From contig NZ_JAFLJM010000004.1 in NCBI RefSeq assembly GCF_017745675.1, positions 124,001-188,000 of the forward strand: DNA of 64,000 nucleotides, in the 5' to 3' direction. Every line of letters starts with the position of its first letter. Within the stretch, counting starts at the first letter, position 1. The translations under genes and the position numbers were made by a program. The notes beneath the pieces are model-generated. The model ran no database searches. It was not told the DNA's origin and saw nothing but the letters and a program-made list of their open reading frames with translations. The DNA is from Alkalihalobacillus sp. BA299. GTDB lineage: Bacteria; Bacillota; Bacilli; Bacillales; Bacillaceae_F. Positions 27,716 through 37,503 of this stretch are shown one piece after another.

Positions 27716-27835
27716 TTAATTTAGAGATTGCATCCTTAACATCGCATTTAATCTGAATATGATATTGCTAAAGAAGAATGCTACTCTAACTCCCGCAGTA
27801 ATTAAGCCTGAGAATAAACTAAAAAGAATATCCAA
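27716..27835 (-). CDS. Candidate 39-residue hydrophobic peptide
   Basis: TTG start at 27835, seven bases after GGAGG. The product begins MDILFSLFSGLITAGVRVAF and continues as one hydrophobic helix with a basic C-terminus (FRLNAMLRMQSLN). It is followed 45 bases later by a strong terminator and preceded by two palindromes at 27859-27895. I do not recognise a family; a small membrane peptide of sporulation or toxin type would fit. The surrounding 27511-28239 stretch has no other gene I can support. Confidence 0.45.
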   Translation of the reverse strand: MDILFSLFSGLITAGVRVAFFFSNIIFRLNAMLRMQSLN

Positions 27836-27858
27836 AGTACATCCCTCCACATTGAGTT

Positions 27859-27895
27859 TAGTGTTAAATAATAACACTAGAGTTAGTATCTAACT
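27859..27895. promoter_or_regulatory. Two adjacent palindromes upstream of the small ORF
   Basis: TAGTGTTA-aataa-TAACACTA (27859-27879) and AGTTAG-tat-CTAACT (27881-27895) are both perfect. They lie 14-60 bases upstream of the ribosome site and look like repressor operators or a 5' leader hairpin. Confidence 0.5.
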
Positions 27896-27934
27896 TGTGA
27901 AGAAATTTATCCAGTGAAATTAATTTTAAAAAGG

Positions 27935-27962
27935 ATTTACTATTTACTATTTACTATTTACT
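27935..27962. repeat. Tandem repeat, four copies of ATTTACT
   Basis: Four perfect 7-base units in AT-rich gene-free DNA. No function is evident. Confidence 0.8.
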
Positions 27963-28225
27963 TCGAAGTCTGTAATCAATAAAAGAGAAGCTGCTTCTTT
28001 CACTAAAAGATGTTTTAATGTAATTATTCTGAATAAACAGTTATATACAAAATATTATGTATAACATGTATATCTGCTTATTTTTCATACAAAAAAATAC
28101 TATCATAAACAACATTTTTTAATTCCCAAACCAGTAACGCCTTAGAGGTTAGAGGTTAAAAATTAAACAATTAGACTTATACCATTGATTATGTATTTTA
28201 GACTCTCAGAAACCACATAAATAAA

Positions 28226-28253
28226 GGTTTTTACCCTTCTTAAAGCGTTACAT
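28226..28253. repeat. Direct repeat, copy 2 of 2
   Basis: GGTTTTTA ... TAAAGCGTTACAT, as at 26307-26333. It covers the last codons of the zinc-ribbon tail. Confidence 0.45.
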
Positions 28254-29014
28254 TTTCCCTGTGTTTTCTTACACGTTGTCTTGTTGCTTCTTTACGTTTA
28301 ACATCTTTACAGAAACTACAATACTTTTGTCTATTATTCTTTTTCTTTAATGAATCTCCACACTCTTTACAGTAAATAAGTAAGAAAATAATGATCTGTT
28401 TCAATTAACCTATCTGAAAAGTAATCTTTTTTAATTCGTTCGTATCGAATAAGTATTTTCTTTAAGTGTGGACTTATAAAGACATTCCGTTGTTTTCTAC
28501 CTTTACCATTGATTAAAATTGTTGTTTCTCCTAGATCATTATTTTTCAATCCTCTTAGCTCAGCCGAACGAAGACCACAGTCGGCTAACATTGCTATAAT
28601 GGCCTTATTGCGTGCTTGAAAATAATCATTATAAGTAAAAGCATTGATCATTCTTGCTACTTCATTTGCAGTAAATCCAGTTATCAGTTTTTTAGGGACT
28701 TTAGGCATATCCACTTTGTTCATGGGGTTTTCTTTGAGATATTCTTCTTTAACACACCAATTAAAGAATGCTTTAACCATCTTGAGCATTGAAACAATAC
28801 TTTGTGACTGTAATCCTGCTTGCTGTTTGTAACGAATGTAAGCCTTTAAATCATGACTGGTTATACTTTCAATTTCTTTAATTCCTCTCTTCTCATAGAT
28901 GAAGGCTTTAAAGTGTTTGAATTCATGCCGTTTATTAGAAATAGTCTTTTCGGTAAATCCTTTTGTTAAATTATCGTGTATGTATTCGGCTAGTAAAGCC
29001 TCTAATAACAACAA
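28240..29014 (-). pseudogene. Tyrosine recombinase remnant with out-of-frame zinc-ribbon tail
   Basis: The frame 29014-28367 encodes a SAM-like N-terminal domain (KHFKAFIYEKRGIKEIES, LKAYIRYKQQAGLQSQSI) and the first catalytic part of a tyrosine recombinase (ADCGLRSAELRGLK with the Arg, INGKGRKQR with the Lys). It stops before the HxxR and Tyr motifs. In the next frame the DNA continues as YCKECGDSLKKKNN and QKYCSFCKD, a CxxC/CxxC zinc ribbon ending at 28240. The only start is a TTG inside a terminator hairpin. A dead integrase is the best reading, perhaps fused to the tail of another mobile-element gene. Confidence 0.65.
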
Positions 29015-29064
29015 AAAACCACCTTCTTCTGCTTAATCATTCAAACAGAAAAAAGTGGTTTTTT
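29013..29064. terminator. Terminator between yneF and the integrase remnant
   Basis: AAAAAACCAC plus TTCTG pair with CAGAA plus GTGGTTTTTT. It forms on both strands and overlaps the putative start of the recombinase remnant. Confidence 0.75.
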
Positions 29065-29174
29065 ATAAAAGTAGAAAGATTAACCATAATTCATGGAGAA
29101 AAATTAACCTTTCTATTTACTTTTAAAGTTTATAATTTATCCTTATGTGGCTGAAAAGCCTGATTTGACGGGAT

Positions 29175-29390
29175 TTATTTAGACGTTTGTTTTTGCATCG
29201 CCTTCATCATTTGATTAATTTTCTTCTGTGACGGATTTTGTCCCATCTGCATCATCATAACTCGTAACATTTGTTCATTAATCGGTGGGTTTTTCTTTAA
29301 ATAGTTCATCATTGTTTTACGGGCAATAAAAAAGCCAATCGCAATACCACCAATTAGGCACAATGTACCTACTAGGATATTAATCCACAT
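29175..29390 (-). CDS. yneF: YneF family protein (UPF0154)
   Basis: 71 residues. One N-terminal membrane helix (about 4-24) is followed by a basic, Met-rich cytoplasmic tail ([23 protein letters not shown]), as in YneF of B. subtilis, whose function is unknown. It follows the sirA-yneF order of the backbone, with GGAGG before the ATG. Confidence 0.9.
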   Translation of the reverse strand: MWINILVGTLCLIGGIAIGFFIARKTMMNYLKKNPPINEQMLRVMMMQMGQNPSQKKINQMMKAMQKQTSK

Positions 29391-29509
29391 AAAACTGCTT
29401 CCTCCTTCATGTTGAAAAACATTTTCATCAAATATTATAGAATGACTAGTACAATCTTACTTATTATAACGTAACCCACCTTTGATTAAAAGTCCTAAAC
29501 GAAAAATCT

Positions 29510-29953
29510 TTATACGAGTTTCACTTGTTTAATTGGGTTTAACCATCCGTAGCGATAAGTTGAAACATCTAATGCAAAAAAGGTAGGACTCATTTTTCGC
29601 ATTACTTCAAAAAACATCACTTCCGCTTCGTAAGATCCTTCGCTTACCATGTGTATATAGTCTGAGAATATAAAAACTTGTGCTTTACTCAAAGGATCAC
29701 CCATTTGGATACGGTGTGCGTGATTAAAAAAGAAGTAGTCAGTTCGGTGTTTAAATGCTTGAAGTAAGCTTTGCTGTAACTTCATTACAGGGATAGAATT
29801 TGAAATATATTTAATCTGTTTTTTAATAATGGTCTTATTTTCATCAAATGCTCTAGTCTCGTCTAAAAATAAATGGAACAGTTTAGATTCTTGTCCAAAG
29901 TAATTTTGGGCAACCTCTTCATTAATTAGGTAGATATCATATTTTCTCATCAT
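29510..29953 (-). CDS. sirA: Sporulation inhibitor of replication SirA
   Basis: A 147-residue protein of the SirA/YneE family, which binds DnaA domain I to prevent new rounds of replication once sporulation starts. The N-terminus KYDIYLINEEVAQNYFGQE and the later FNHAHRIQMGDPLSKAQVFI fit the family. It is positioned between tkt and yneF as in B. subtilis. The start is an ATG-ATG pair after GGTGGAGGG. Confidence 0.85.
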   Translation of the reverse strand: MMRKYDIYLINEEVAQNYFGQESKLFHLFLDETRAFDENKTIIKKQIKYISNSIPVMKLQQSLLQAFKHRTDYFFFNHAHRIQMGDPLSKAQVFIFSDYIHMVSEGSYEAEVMFFEVMRKMSPTFFALDVSTYRYGWLNPIKQVKLV

Positions 29954-30093
29954 AATCCCTCCACCATTTTAGACAAGTATAATATAGGGCGAAGAAAATA
30001 ATTGTCACTTTAATGGAGAACATACCTTCTAATTTTGTCGATTAATAGAAAAAATGAATATACCTTCTTCAATAATGATGTTCTAACACAATA

Positions 30094-30132
30094 GAAAGAG
30101 ACTGACATTTTAAATAGTAGTCAGTCTCTTTC
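30094..30132 (-). terminator. Terminator of tkt
   Basis: GAAAGAGACTGAC pairs perfectly with GTCAGTCTCTTTC, 21 bases downstream of the tkt stop. Confidence 0.88.
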
Positions 30133-30152
30133 ATTAATTTTAATATATTGTA

Positions 30153-32150
30153 TTATTTTTGAAGCATTGCTTTTACACGCGCAACAATGTTCTCTACGGT
30201 AAATCCATATTCTTCCATAATTTTTTCTCCAGGTGCTGAAGCCCCAAATCGATCAATTGCAATCACATCACCATGATCACCAACATATTTGCTCCAACCG
30301 AGAGAGGATCCCATTTCAATACCTAGTCGTGTTTTCACGTCACTCGGGATGACTTTTTCTTTATAATCCGCAGATTGCTTCTCAAAGCGATCCCAGCTCG
30401 GCATACTTATGACAGATGTAAAAATACCTTCCTTCTCTAATACTTTTTGTGCCTCTACTGCTAATGATACTTCAGAGCCACTTGCTAATAGAAGAGCATT
30501 GCTTTGACCTTTAGCTTCAGAAACAACATAAGCACCCTTCTTAACACCCTCATATGAGGAAGCTTGAGTCGTTTCTAATGTTGTAAGATTTTGACGAGAA
30601 AGGACGAGTAATGTTGGCTGATCTTTACTTTCTAAAGCAAGTCGCCAAGCAGAAACTGTTTCATGACCATCTGCAGGACGAATAATTGAAATATCTGGCA
30701 TTGCTCGTAATGAAGCAAGTTGCTCTACAGGTTCATGTGTAGGACCATCCTCACCAACGGCAATACTATCATGAGTAAAAACATAAATAACAGGAAGCTT
30801 CATTATTGCAGATAGACGAATGGCCGGACGCAAGTAATCAGAAAATACAAAGAACGTCGAACCGAAAACTTTAACTCCGCCGTGAAGAGCCATTCCATTA
30901 ACTGCAGCTCCCATAGCAAACTCACGAACTCCAAACCAAATATTTCTACCGCTATAGTCTTCACGGTTAAAATTACCTGTGTTTTTCATCAAAGTTTTAT
31001 TCGATGATGCTAAATCAGCAGACCCACCAATTAATTGTGGTACTGTAGCTGCAAAAGCATTAATTGCATCTCCAGAGGCAGAGCGAGTTGCCACACCTTT
31101 ACCAACTTCATAAACAGGTGCATTATCAGTCCATCCTTCCGGAAGTTGTCCATTCACTGCCATTTCAAATTGCTTAGCAAGCTCAGGAAAGGCATTTTTA
31201 TATTCCGAAAATAACATATTCCATTCGGCTTCCTTTTTAGCACCTTCTTCTTTTACATTTGCATAATATTCTGCTACTTCATTTGGAATATGGAACTCAT
31301 TCTCATATGCCCATTGATATGTTTCCTTTGTTAATTTTACTTCATCCGCCCCTAATGGCGCTCCATGTGAAGCAGATTTTCCTGATTTATTAGGTGAACC
31401 ATAGCCAATGGTAGTCTTAACTTCAATTAGAGTAGGGCGTTCATCTGCCTTTGCGGCCTCAATAGCCTTACCTATCTCATCAAGGTCATTCCCGTCTTCT
31501 ACACGAATGACTTGCCACCCATATGCTTCATACCGTTGTTGAACATTCTCTGAAAATGACATGTTTAAATCTCCGTCCAAAGAAATGTCATTTGAATCAT
31601 ACATAACAACAAGACGACCAAGCTTTAAATGTCCAGCAAGTGAAGCAGCTTCTTGAGAAACTCCTTCCATCAGGTCACCATCACCACAAATTGAATACGT
31701 ATAGTGATCAACGATCTGGAAGTTATCTTTATTATATGTACTTGCTAAATGACGTTCAGCCATTGCCATTCCAACTGCCATCGCTACCCCTTGTCCTAGT
31801 GGACCTGTTGTTGCCTCAACACCAGGTGTATGACCATACTCTGGATGTCCCGGCGTCTTACTTCCCCATTGTCTAAAGTTTTGTAGCTCTTCGATAGATA
31901 AATCATAGCCAGTTAAATGTAAAAGGCTATAAAGCAGCATTGAACCGTGCCCAGCAGATAGAACAAATCGGTCACGATTAAACCAATCTGGATTACTAGG
32001 ATTATGAGCCATATATTTGGTCCATAACGAAAATGCCATCGGTGCTGCCCCCATAGGCATACCAGGATGCCCCGAGTTTGCTTTTTCTATGCTATCAATA
32101 GATAACGTTCGGATCGTGTTAACTGCTAAATTTTCTACGTGAGTTGTCAT
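30153..32150 (-). CDS. tkt: Transketolase
   Basis: A 665-residue TPP enzyme of the pentose phosphate pathway that transfers two-carbon units between sugar phosphates. The N-terminal [14 protein letters not shown], the TPP motif [19 protein letters not shown] and the transketolase signature near [20 protein letters not shown] are all present, and the length is normal. The gene occupies its backbone position between ynzC and sirA. Confidence 0.97.
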   Translation of the reverse strand: MTTHVENLAVNTIRTLSIDSIEKANSGHPGMPMGAAPMAFSLWTKYMAHNPSNPDWFNRDRFVLSAGHGSMLLYSLLHLTGYDLSIEELQNFRQWGSKTPGHPEYGHTPGVEATTGPLGQGVAMAVGMAMAERHLASTYNKDNFQIVDHYTYSICGDGDLMEGVSQEAASLAGHLKLGRLVVMYDSNDISLDGDLNMSFSENVQQRYEAYGWQVIRVEDGNDLDEIGKAIEAAKADERPTLIEVKTTIGYGSPNKSGKSASHGAPLGADEVKLTKETYQWAYENEFHIPNEVAEYYANVKEEGAKKEAEWNMLFSEYKNAFPELAKQFEMAVNGQLPEGWTDNAPVYEVGKGVATRSASGDAINAFAATVPQLIGGSADLASSNKTLMKNTGNFNREDYSGRNIWFGVREFAMGAAVNGMALHGGVKVFGSTFFVFSDYLRPAIRLSAIMKLPVIYVFTHDSIAVGEDGPTHEPVEQLASLRAMPDISIIRPADGHETVSAWRLALESKDQPTLLVLSRQNLTTLETTQASSYEGVKKGAYVVSEAKGQSNALLLASGSEVSLAVEAQKVLEKEGIFTSVISMPSWDRFEKQSADYKEKVIPSDVKTRLGIEMGSSLGWSKYVGDHGDVIAIDRFGASAPGEKIMEEYGFTVENIVARVKAMLQK

Positions 32151-32289
32151 CCTTTTTTCACCCTTCCTATTATGTCAAATAGTATATATACGTTTTTCAT
32201 CATATACTTTCTTGCCCATTTTAACAAGGAATCAAAGTAAATTTTATCTAATAAAGATAGCATTTACAATAAAAAGTAAACCTATCCTA

Positions 32290-32529
32290 CTAGTGTTGGA
32301 ACCCTTTGTTCCCCTTTTTAGCATCTTTTAATTTTTTTGGGGTCACATCTTGACCTTTTTCATCGACAACTTTAACCGAATGAAGTTGCTCTTTAAACGA
32401 AGTTCTAAATGTTTTAACATACTCTGCTCGTAATTTCTTTTGTTCTTCAACCTCTTTTTTAGTTAGACCTGTTGTCTTTGAACGATTAGCAAGTTCGTTT
32501 ATTCGTGCAATTTTTTCTTTAGATAACAT
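32290..32529 (-). CDS. ynzC: YnzC-family protein (DUF896)
   Basis: A 79-residue basic helical-hairpin protein: MLSKEKIARINELANRSK and TKKEVEEQKKLRAEYVK are typical of DUF896. In B. subtilis ynzC is the third gene of the SOS-induced yneA-yneB-ynzC operon. Here more than 1 kb and two terminators separate it from yneB, so LexA control may be lost. The ribosome site is weak (TAGGAA). Confidence 0.88.
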   Translation of the reverse strand: MLSKEKIARINELANRSKTTGLTKKEVEEQKKLRAEYVKTFRTSFKEQLHSVKVVDEKGQDVTPKKLKDAKKGNKGFQH

Positions 32530-32550
32530 TGAGTTCCTAGATACTAAAAT

Positions 32551-32639
32551 CTATGATACATAAAAGAAGTTGGAGCTTTCTCCACTTTCTCAATTATTTA
32601 GTACCCAGGCTACACCTCCTTTTAATTTTGGTATCATAG
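32551..32639 (-). other. Possible structured leader upstream of ynzC
   Basis: CTATGATAC (32551-32559) and GTATCATAG (32631-32639) are perfect complements closing an 89-base segment. Inside is a hairpin with TGGAG/CTCCA (32571-32584) and, on the minus strand, an AAAAGGAGGTG that would be an excellent ribosome site but has no good start codon after it. It does not match a riboswitch I know. The gene-free gap 32530-32796 holds this and a terminator. Confidence 0.4.
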
Positions 32640-32729
32640 TTCTATTGTATCATGAGCAACATTCCAAATTTACGAAGTGCTACTTAATAAATTTTATCAT
32701 AATTTTTAGTAGTATCCTCAATTGAATAG

Positions 32730-32766
32730 AAAAGATGTCCTTAGTTTAGGGATAGGACATCCTTTT
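32730..32766 (-). terminator. Terminator of the 32797-33027 ORF
   Basis: AAAAGATGTCC pairs with GGACATCCTTTT, 30 bases after the ORF stop. Confidence 0.75.
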
Positions 32767-32796
32767 ACTAGTAATAAAACTGTTATTTTAATAACA

Positions 32797-33027
32797 TCAT
32801 TTTTTATCGAACATAGATAGCATTTCTTTAAACATATTGTTTACTAACTCTGGATTATCTGTCATCGTTTTTAAAACCTCATCCAAATTAGCGGAGTGCT
32901 CAATGGTAGTTTCAGTTGCTTCATTTGATTTATTTTGCACTTTTTCATTAATTGCCTCTTTTAAATTGGGATTACTTGCTATATTATTAGTCATTTGCTG
33001 TAACCAAACTCCTCCACTAGTTGTCAA
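32797..33027 (-). CDS. Small hypothetical protein with uncertain start
   Basis: 76 residues if TTG 33027 is used: soluble, acidic and helical (NLDEVLKTMTDNPELVNNMFKEML), with a WLQQMTNNIASNPNLKEAI segment. No good ribosome site precedes this TTG. The coding-like frame reaches further upstream (YYQFIDVYKENSKNSD) without any ATG, GTG or TTG. It may use a rare start or be the 3' end of a truncated gene. I do not recognise the family. It has its own terminator. Confidence 0.5.
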   Translation of the reverse strand: MTTSGGVWLQQMTNNIASNPNLKEAINEKVQNKSNEATETTIEHSANLDEVLKTMTDNPELVNNMFKEMLSMFDKK

Positions 33028-33104
33028 GTCTGAGTTTTTTGAATTTTCTTTGTATACATCAATAAATTGGTAATAGAGTATGGTAGTTACTTTTTAATTA
33101 TCGG

Positions 33105-33136
33105 AAAAATGAGGTGACAAAGTTTACCTCATTTTT
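33105..33136. terminator. Hairpin terminator
   Basis: AAAAATGAGGT pairs with ACCTCATTTTT. It lies upstream of the small ORF on the minus strand and upstream of the YjcZ-like remnant on the plus strand; which transcript it ends is unclear. Confidence 0.6.
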
Positions 33137-33282
33137 CGTCCAAAATAGTAATAGTTATTTTGAGAAAAACTAGAATTCATTAATATCTGTAACTACTATA
33201 GGGTAGCATATTCAACTTAACCTTAAAGACGTACTTTATACTGTGAGATTTCATCAATTCATATATAGTGGAGGTGAAGTTT

Positions 33283-33409
33283 ATATCATTCGGTTACAAA
33301 AAAAGGTGCTAATTCTAGCTTCAACCTATTTGTGTTCTTACTATTTATTCTGTTGATCATTATAGTTTTATTTGTATTTGGTGGAGTTCCAGGACCGACA
33401 CCATTATAG
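33283..33409 (+). pseudogene. Frameshifted YjcZ-like small sporulation membrane protein
   Basis: An excellent GGAGGTG is followed at the right distance by ATA, not ATG, and SFGYKK. A run of seven A at 33298-33304 then shifts the frame, after which KKGANSSFNLFVFLLFILLI and a hydrophobic stretch follow to a stop at 33409. Restoring one base and an ATG would give a protein of about 42 residues, shaped like the YjcZ family (short polar start, one membrane helix). A terminator follows immediately. Confidence 0.55.
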
Positions 33410-33417
33410 TTAAACAA

Positions 33418-33457
33418 AGAGAGGCTAACTAATTAATTGCTTTATGTTAGCCTCTCT
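33418..33457. terminator. Terminator after the YjcZ-like remnant
   Basis: AGAGAGGCTAAC pairs perfectly with GTTAGCCTCTCT. The rest of 33458-33576 shows nothing further. Confidence 0.82.
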
Positions 33458-33576
33458 CCATATATACTCTCTATTTTCAAACTTCAATAGAAATGCTGTA
33501 ACAGTTCTGCATTAGTCATATTGAATTCCTAAAGACCACCCATTTCTTCTAGGATAAACATGTCAACTAGTGTTGA

Positions 33577-34233
<657 letters not shown>

Positions 34234-34238
34234 TTAAT

Positions 34239-34532
34239 TCACCTACTACTTTTTTCTACCGGTATGATTAAAGTTTGTCCAGCGATTAAATTACTTTCTT
34301 CCATTTCATTCGCTTGGATCACCCATTGTATAAACTCATCAACCGAGAATGGATGATCATAGTTAGTTGCAAAGCCCCAAATCGTATCTCCTTCCTTAAC
34401 GACAACTTCAATAGGTTCAGCTAAACCTTGCTTTTCTGCCCCAACAACTGTCATAAATGCCAAAAAAACAATTGAAAATATAAATATAATTACTAAAGTT
34501 ATTTCTTGTCGAGTTAAATTTATTACTTTCAT
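34239..34532 (-). CDS. yneA: Cell division suppressor YneA
   Basis: A 97-residue SOS-induced division inhibitor. One membrane helix (about 11-29) anchors an extracytoplasmic LysM domain (VVKEGDTIWGFATNY ... IQANEMEESNLIAGQTLIIP). YneA delays septation after DNA damage. It is divergent from lexA with three LexA boxes in between, as in B. subtilis. Confidence 0.93.
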   Translation of the reverse strand: MKVINLTRQEITLVIIFIFSIVFLAFMTVVGAEKQGLAEPIEVVVKEGDTIWGFATNYDHPFSVDEFIQWVIQANEMEESNLIAGQTLIIPVEKSSR

Positions 34533-34548
34533 TACTAATCACCTCGTA

Positions 34549-34562
34549 GGAATGTATGTTCT
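34549..34562. promoter_or_regulatory. LexA box 1 (yneA side)
   Basis: GGAATGTATGTTCT is close to CGAACRNRYGTTCG and lies 17 bases upstream of the yneA start. Confidence 0.7.
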
Positions 34563-34580
34563 TATCTATCATTTTAAATA

Positions 34581-34594
34581 AGAACACCCATTCG
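34581..34594. promoter_or_regulatory. LexA box 2
   Basis: AGAACACCCATTCG keeps GAAC and TTCG half-sites with correct spacing. Confidence 0.65.
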
Positions 34595-34609
34595 TGTCAA
34601 TATCAAATT

Positions 34610-34649
34610 AGAACTTATGTTTGCATCCCTTTTTTTGACATGATATACT
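34610..34649 (+). promoter_or_regulatory. LexA box 3 and lexA promoter
   Basis: AGAACTTATGTTTG (34610-34623) overlaps the -35 TTGCAT (34621-34626), which is 17 bases from the -10 TATACT (34644-34649). This gives autorepression. Confidence 0.72.
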
Positions 34650-34685
34650 TTAATTAAGATTAATTGGATAAATGAGGTGTCAGTG

Positions 34686-35312
34686 ATGACAAAATTATCA
34701 AAAAGACAACAAGAAATCTTAGATTATATTAAAACTGAAGTACGAAAAAAAGGCTATCCACCATCTGTTCGGGAAATTGGTGAGGCTGTTGGGCTGGCAT
34801 CAAGTTCAACTGTTCATGGACATTTGTCACGACTTGAAAAAAAGGGACTAATTCGTCGAGACCCTACTAAGCCAAGAGCTATCGAAATTATTGATCAGGA
34901 AGAAATAGAAGCTGAACAAGGGATAGACACTAGAACTGCATTTGTTCCGGTCATTGGTAAAGTAACCGCTGGACAGCCAATCACTGCGATTGAAAACGTT
35001 GAAGAGTATATTCCATTACCTGAACGGTTAGTTTCAAATGACTCTGTCTATGTGCTTATTATTGATGGAGATAGTATGATAGAGGCAGGGATATTCGATG
35101 GAGATATGGTCATTGTACGTCAGCAACAAACTGCAAATAATGGAGATATTATTGTCGCAATGACTGAAGAGGATGAAGCAACTGTCAAGCGATTCTTTAG
35201 AGAAAAAGACTATATCCGTCTTCAACCAGAAAATTCGACTATGGAACCAATTATTCTAAAAAGTTGTACCATCCTCGGAAAAGTAATTGGAGTTTTTAGA
35301 ACGATCCATTAA
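34686..35312 (+). CDS. lexA: SOS repressor LexA
   Basis: 208 residues. The N-terminal winged helix [15 protein letters not shown] ... [18 protein letters not shown] is followed by the S24 autoprotease domain with the Ala-Gly cleavage region GKVTAGQPI, the catalytic Ser in GDSMIEAGI and Lys in [12 protein letters not shown] 34686 lies six bases after GAGGTG, and the two upstream GTG codons are less likely starts. RecA-stimulated cleavage would induce lexA, yneAB and recA. Confidence 0.97.
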   Translation: MTKLSKRQQEILDYIKTEVRKKGYPPSVREIGEAVGLASSSTVHGHLSRLEKKGLIRRDPTKPRAIEIIDQEEIEAEQGIDTRTAFVPVIGKVTAGQPITAIENVEEYIPLPERLVSNDSVYVLIIDGDSMIEAGIFDGDMVIVRQQQTANNGDIIVAMTEEDEATVKRFFREKDYIRLQPENSTMEPIILKSCTILGKVIGVFRTIH

Positions 35313-35339
35313 AAAATACCCCAAACTTGGGGTATTTTT
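35312..35339 (+). terminator. Terminator of lexA
   Basis: AAAAATACCCCAA pairs with TTGGGGTATTTTT directly after the stop codon. Confidence 0.88.
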
Positions 35340-35374
35340 ACCTTTTCGATATAATAACAAATCCAATTATAACG

Positions 35375-35404
35375 AAAAGGAGACACCTTAAGTGTCCCTT
35401 TTTT
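35375..35404 (-). terminator. Terminator of glnA
   Basis: GACAC/GTGTC stem extended by AAAAGG/CCTTTT, just downstream of the glnA stop. Confidence 0.75.
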
Positions 35405-35408
35405 TTCA

Positions 35409-36758
35409 TTAATATAGTGAAAGGTACTGCTCGCGCTCCCAAGGATGAACTTGTGTACGGAACATATCCCATTCGATTTCTTTTGCCTCAACAAAGTGTT
35501 CTACGGCATGCTCACCTAATGCTTTGACTAGCACTTCATCTTTTACAAGCTTATCCATCGCTTGCTTTAATGTTGCTGGTAAATCTTTAATTCCTTCTTC
35601 TTCACGCTCTTCTTTGCTCATGATATAGATATTACGGTCTGTAGCTTTTGGTGGTGTTAATTTACGTTTAATTCCGTCAAGTCCAGCAGCTAACATTACA
35701 GCCATTGCTAAATACGGGTTAGCCGCAGGGTCTGGAGAACGTACTTCTACACGAGTACTTAAACCGCGCGAATTAGGGATACGAATTAATGGACTACGAT
35801 TACGCATAGACCATGCTACATATACCGGTGCTTCATAACCTGGTACTAAACGCTTATAAGAGTTTACAAGAGGGTTAGTAATTGCTGTGAATCCTTCGGC
35901 ATGCGCTAAAATACCTGCTAAGAATTGCATTGCCGTTTCACTTAACTGTGAATCTGTAGACTCATCAAAGAACGCATTTCCTTCTGCTGTGAATAATGAC
36001 ATATTACAATGCATCCCTGAACCATTTACACCAAATAATGGTTTCGGCATAAATGTTGCATGTAACCCATGCTTACGAGCAATCGTTTTAACAACAAGTT
36101 TAAACGTTTGAATATCATCACACGCTTTAACCGCATCAGCATATTTGAAGTCAATTTCATGCTGTCCTGGAGCAACCTCATGGTGAGATGCCTCAATTTC
36201 AAATCCCATTTCTTCTAACTCAAGAACGATATCACGGCGGCAGTTTTCACCTAAATCTGTCGGTGCTAAATCAAAATATCCGCCTTTATCGTTTAATTCT
36301 AATGTTGGTTCACCTTTTTCATCATTTTTAAAAAGGAAAAATTCTGGTTCTGGCCCAATGTTAAATGATGTAAAACCTAATTCCTCTGCTTCTTTTAGTA
36401 CACGCTTCAAGATTCCACGAGGGTCACCAGCAAACGGCGTTGGAGCTTCGCCTGGCTTTCCTGGTTGGTATACATCACAAATTAAACGAGCCACTTTACC
36501 TTTTTCAGAGGTCCATGGGAAAATCACCCATGTATCGAGATCTGGATACAGATACATATCTGATTCTTCTATACGCACAAAACCTTCAATAGATGAACCG
36601 TCAAACATCATTTGGTTACTTAATGCTTTTGGAAGTTGATCAACTGGAATTTCAACATTTTTGATAATACCCATTAGATCTGAAAATTGTAGACGAATAA
36701 ATCGAACATTTTCCTCATTTGCAACTCTTAGAATATCATCTTTACTAAATTTAGCCAT
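35409..36758 (-). CDS. glnA: Glutamine synthetase, type I
   Basis: A 449-residue GSI-alpha enzyme that makes glutamine from glutamate and ammonia. Visible are [30 protein letters not shown], the ATP-site [12 protein letters not shown] and IRIPNSRG. As in other Firmicutes, no adenylylation insert is evident. ATG 36758 follows GAAAGGGG; the longer open frame has no ribosome site. It is second in the glnR-glnA operon and is expected to be feedback-controlled through GlnR. Confidence 0.97.
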   Translation of the reverse strand: MAKFSKDDILRVANEENVRFIRLQFSDLMGIIKNVEIPVDQLPKALSNQMMFDGSSIEGFVRIEESDMYLYPDLDTWVIFPWTSEKGKVARLICDVYQPGKPGEAPTPFAGDPRGILKRVLKEAEELGFTSFNIGPEPEFFLFKNDEKGEPTLELNDKGGYFDLAPTDLGENCRRDIVLELEEMGFEIEASHHEVAPGQHEIDFKYADAVKACDDIQTFKLVVKTIARKHGLHATFMPKPLFGVNGSGMHCNMSLFTAEGNAFFDESTDSQLSETAMQFLAGILAHAEGFTAITNPLVNSYKRLVPGYEAPVYVAWSMRNRSPLIRIPNSRGLSTRVEVRSPDPAANPYLAMAVMLAAGLDGIKRKLTPPKATDRNIYIMSKEEREEEGIKDLPATLKQAMDKLVKDEVLVKALGEHAVEHFVEAKEIEWDMFRTQVHPWEREQYLSLY

Positions 36759-36799
36759 AATATGTATTCCCCTTTCGAAATTTATCAAAAGAATTGATT

Positions 36800-37198
36800 T
36801 TAGTGGAAGAAGCGTGAAAGTTGCCCCTGTATAATAGAAGCTTTCCCATTTCGACCAGCCATTATCAGTTCATTTTTTAAATGTTTACGAAGTTCTTTGT
36901 CTGAAATCTCAATTTGTTCATGTGAGTGAGCTAAACCGGTTATCTCAACAGCCTTTTCATTTAGTTCAAGAATTTTCTTGATTCCTGAAATATTTATACC
37001 TTGTTCAATCAGTGCTTTGATTTCTAAAAGCCTGTCAACATCATTAAATGAAAATAACCTTTGATTACCATTAGTTCTCACAGGGTGAACAAGTTGATGC
37101 TCTTCATAATAACGAATTTGTCTTGCTGACAACTCTGTTAGCTGCTTCACAATTCCAATTGGAAACAATGGCATATTTCGACGAATTTCATCGTTCAT
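36800..37198 (-). CDS. glnR: MerR-family nitrogen regulator GlnR
   Basis: A 132-residue repressor with the MerR helix-turn-helix ([28 protein letters not shown]). The C-terminal tail (about 112-132) would interact with feedback-inhibited GlnA. ATG 37198 follows AGGGGGG. It precedes glnA by 41 bases in the classic operon and presumably represses its own promoter when nitrogen is plentiful. Confidence 0.95.
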   Translation of the reverse strand: MNDEIRRNMPLFPIGIVKQLTELSARQIRYYEEHQLVHPVRTNGNQRLFSFNDVDRLLEIKALIEQGINISGIKKILELNEKAVEITGLAHSHEQIEISDKELRKHLKNELIMAGRNGKASIIQGQLSRFFH

Positions 37199-37263
37199 AA
37201 CCGGACCCCCCTTCACTAGAACCTACTATAAGAATAATTGATGATAGCATTGGTGTCAACCTA

Positions 37264-37280
37264 TGTCAGAAAAGTTCACA
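37264..37280. promoter_or_regulatory. GlnR/TnrA operator
   Basis: TGTCAGAAAAGTTCACA matches TGTNAN7TNACA exactly. A weaker second half-like site lies near 37240-37257. The rest of 37199-37503 holds only this and the ynbB terminator. Confidence 0.75.
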
Positions 37281-37421
37281 TTGAATACGTTCAAATTATG
37301 ACTTTTTTCGAACAGTTTATAAAAATTGAATTTTCCTTGGTAACACCTACAAGTTTTGTTAAATACAAGTAGGAATATGTAAACAATAATCCATTTTTTT
37401 AATTTATTTTAATATTAAAAA

Positions 37422-37445
37422 GAACTTAGGTACAAACCTAAGCTC
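37422..37445 (-). terminator. Terminator of ynbB
   Basis: CTTAGGT-acaa-ACCTAAG hairpin followed by TTCTTTTT on the minus strand. Confidence 0.8.
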
Positions 37446-37503
37446 ATCATTATTTAATATCTGTGAATTTACCAATATCCTTTTACTTTGTAAATCACTA
37501 TAT

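Noticed and set aside
27935..27962. ATTTACT tandem copies as a CRISPR or iteron array
   Set aside because: The units are only 7 bases, directly abutting without spacers, with no cas or rep gene nearby.
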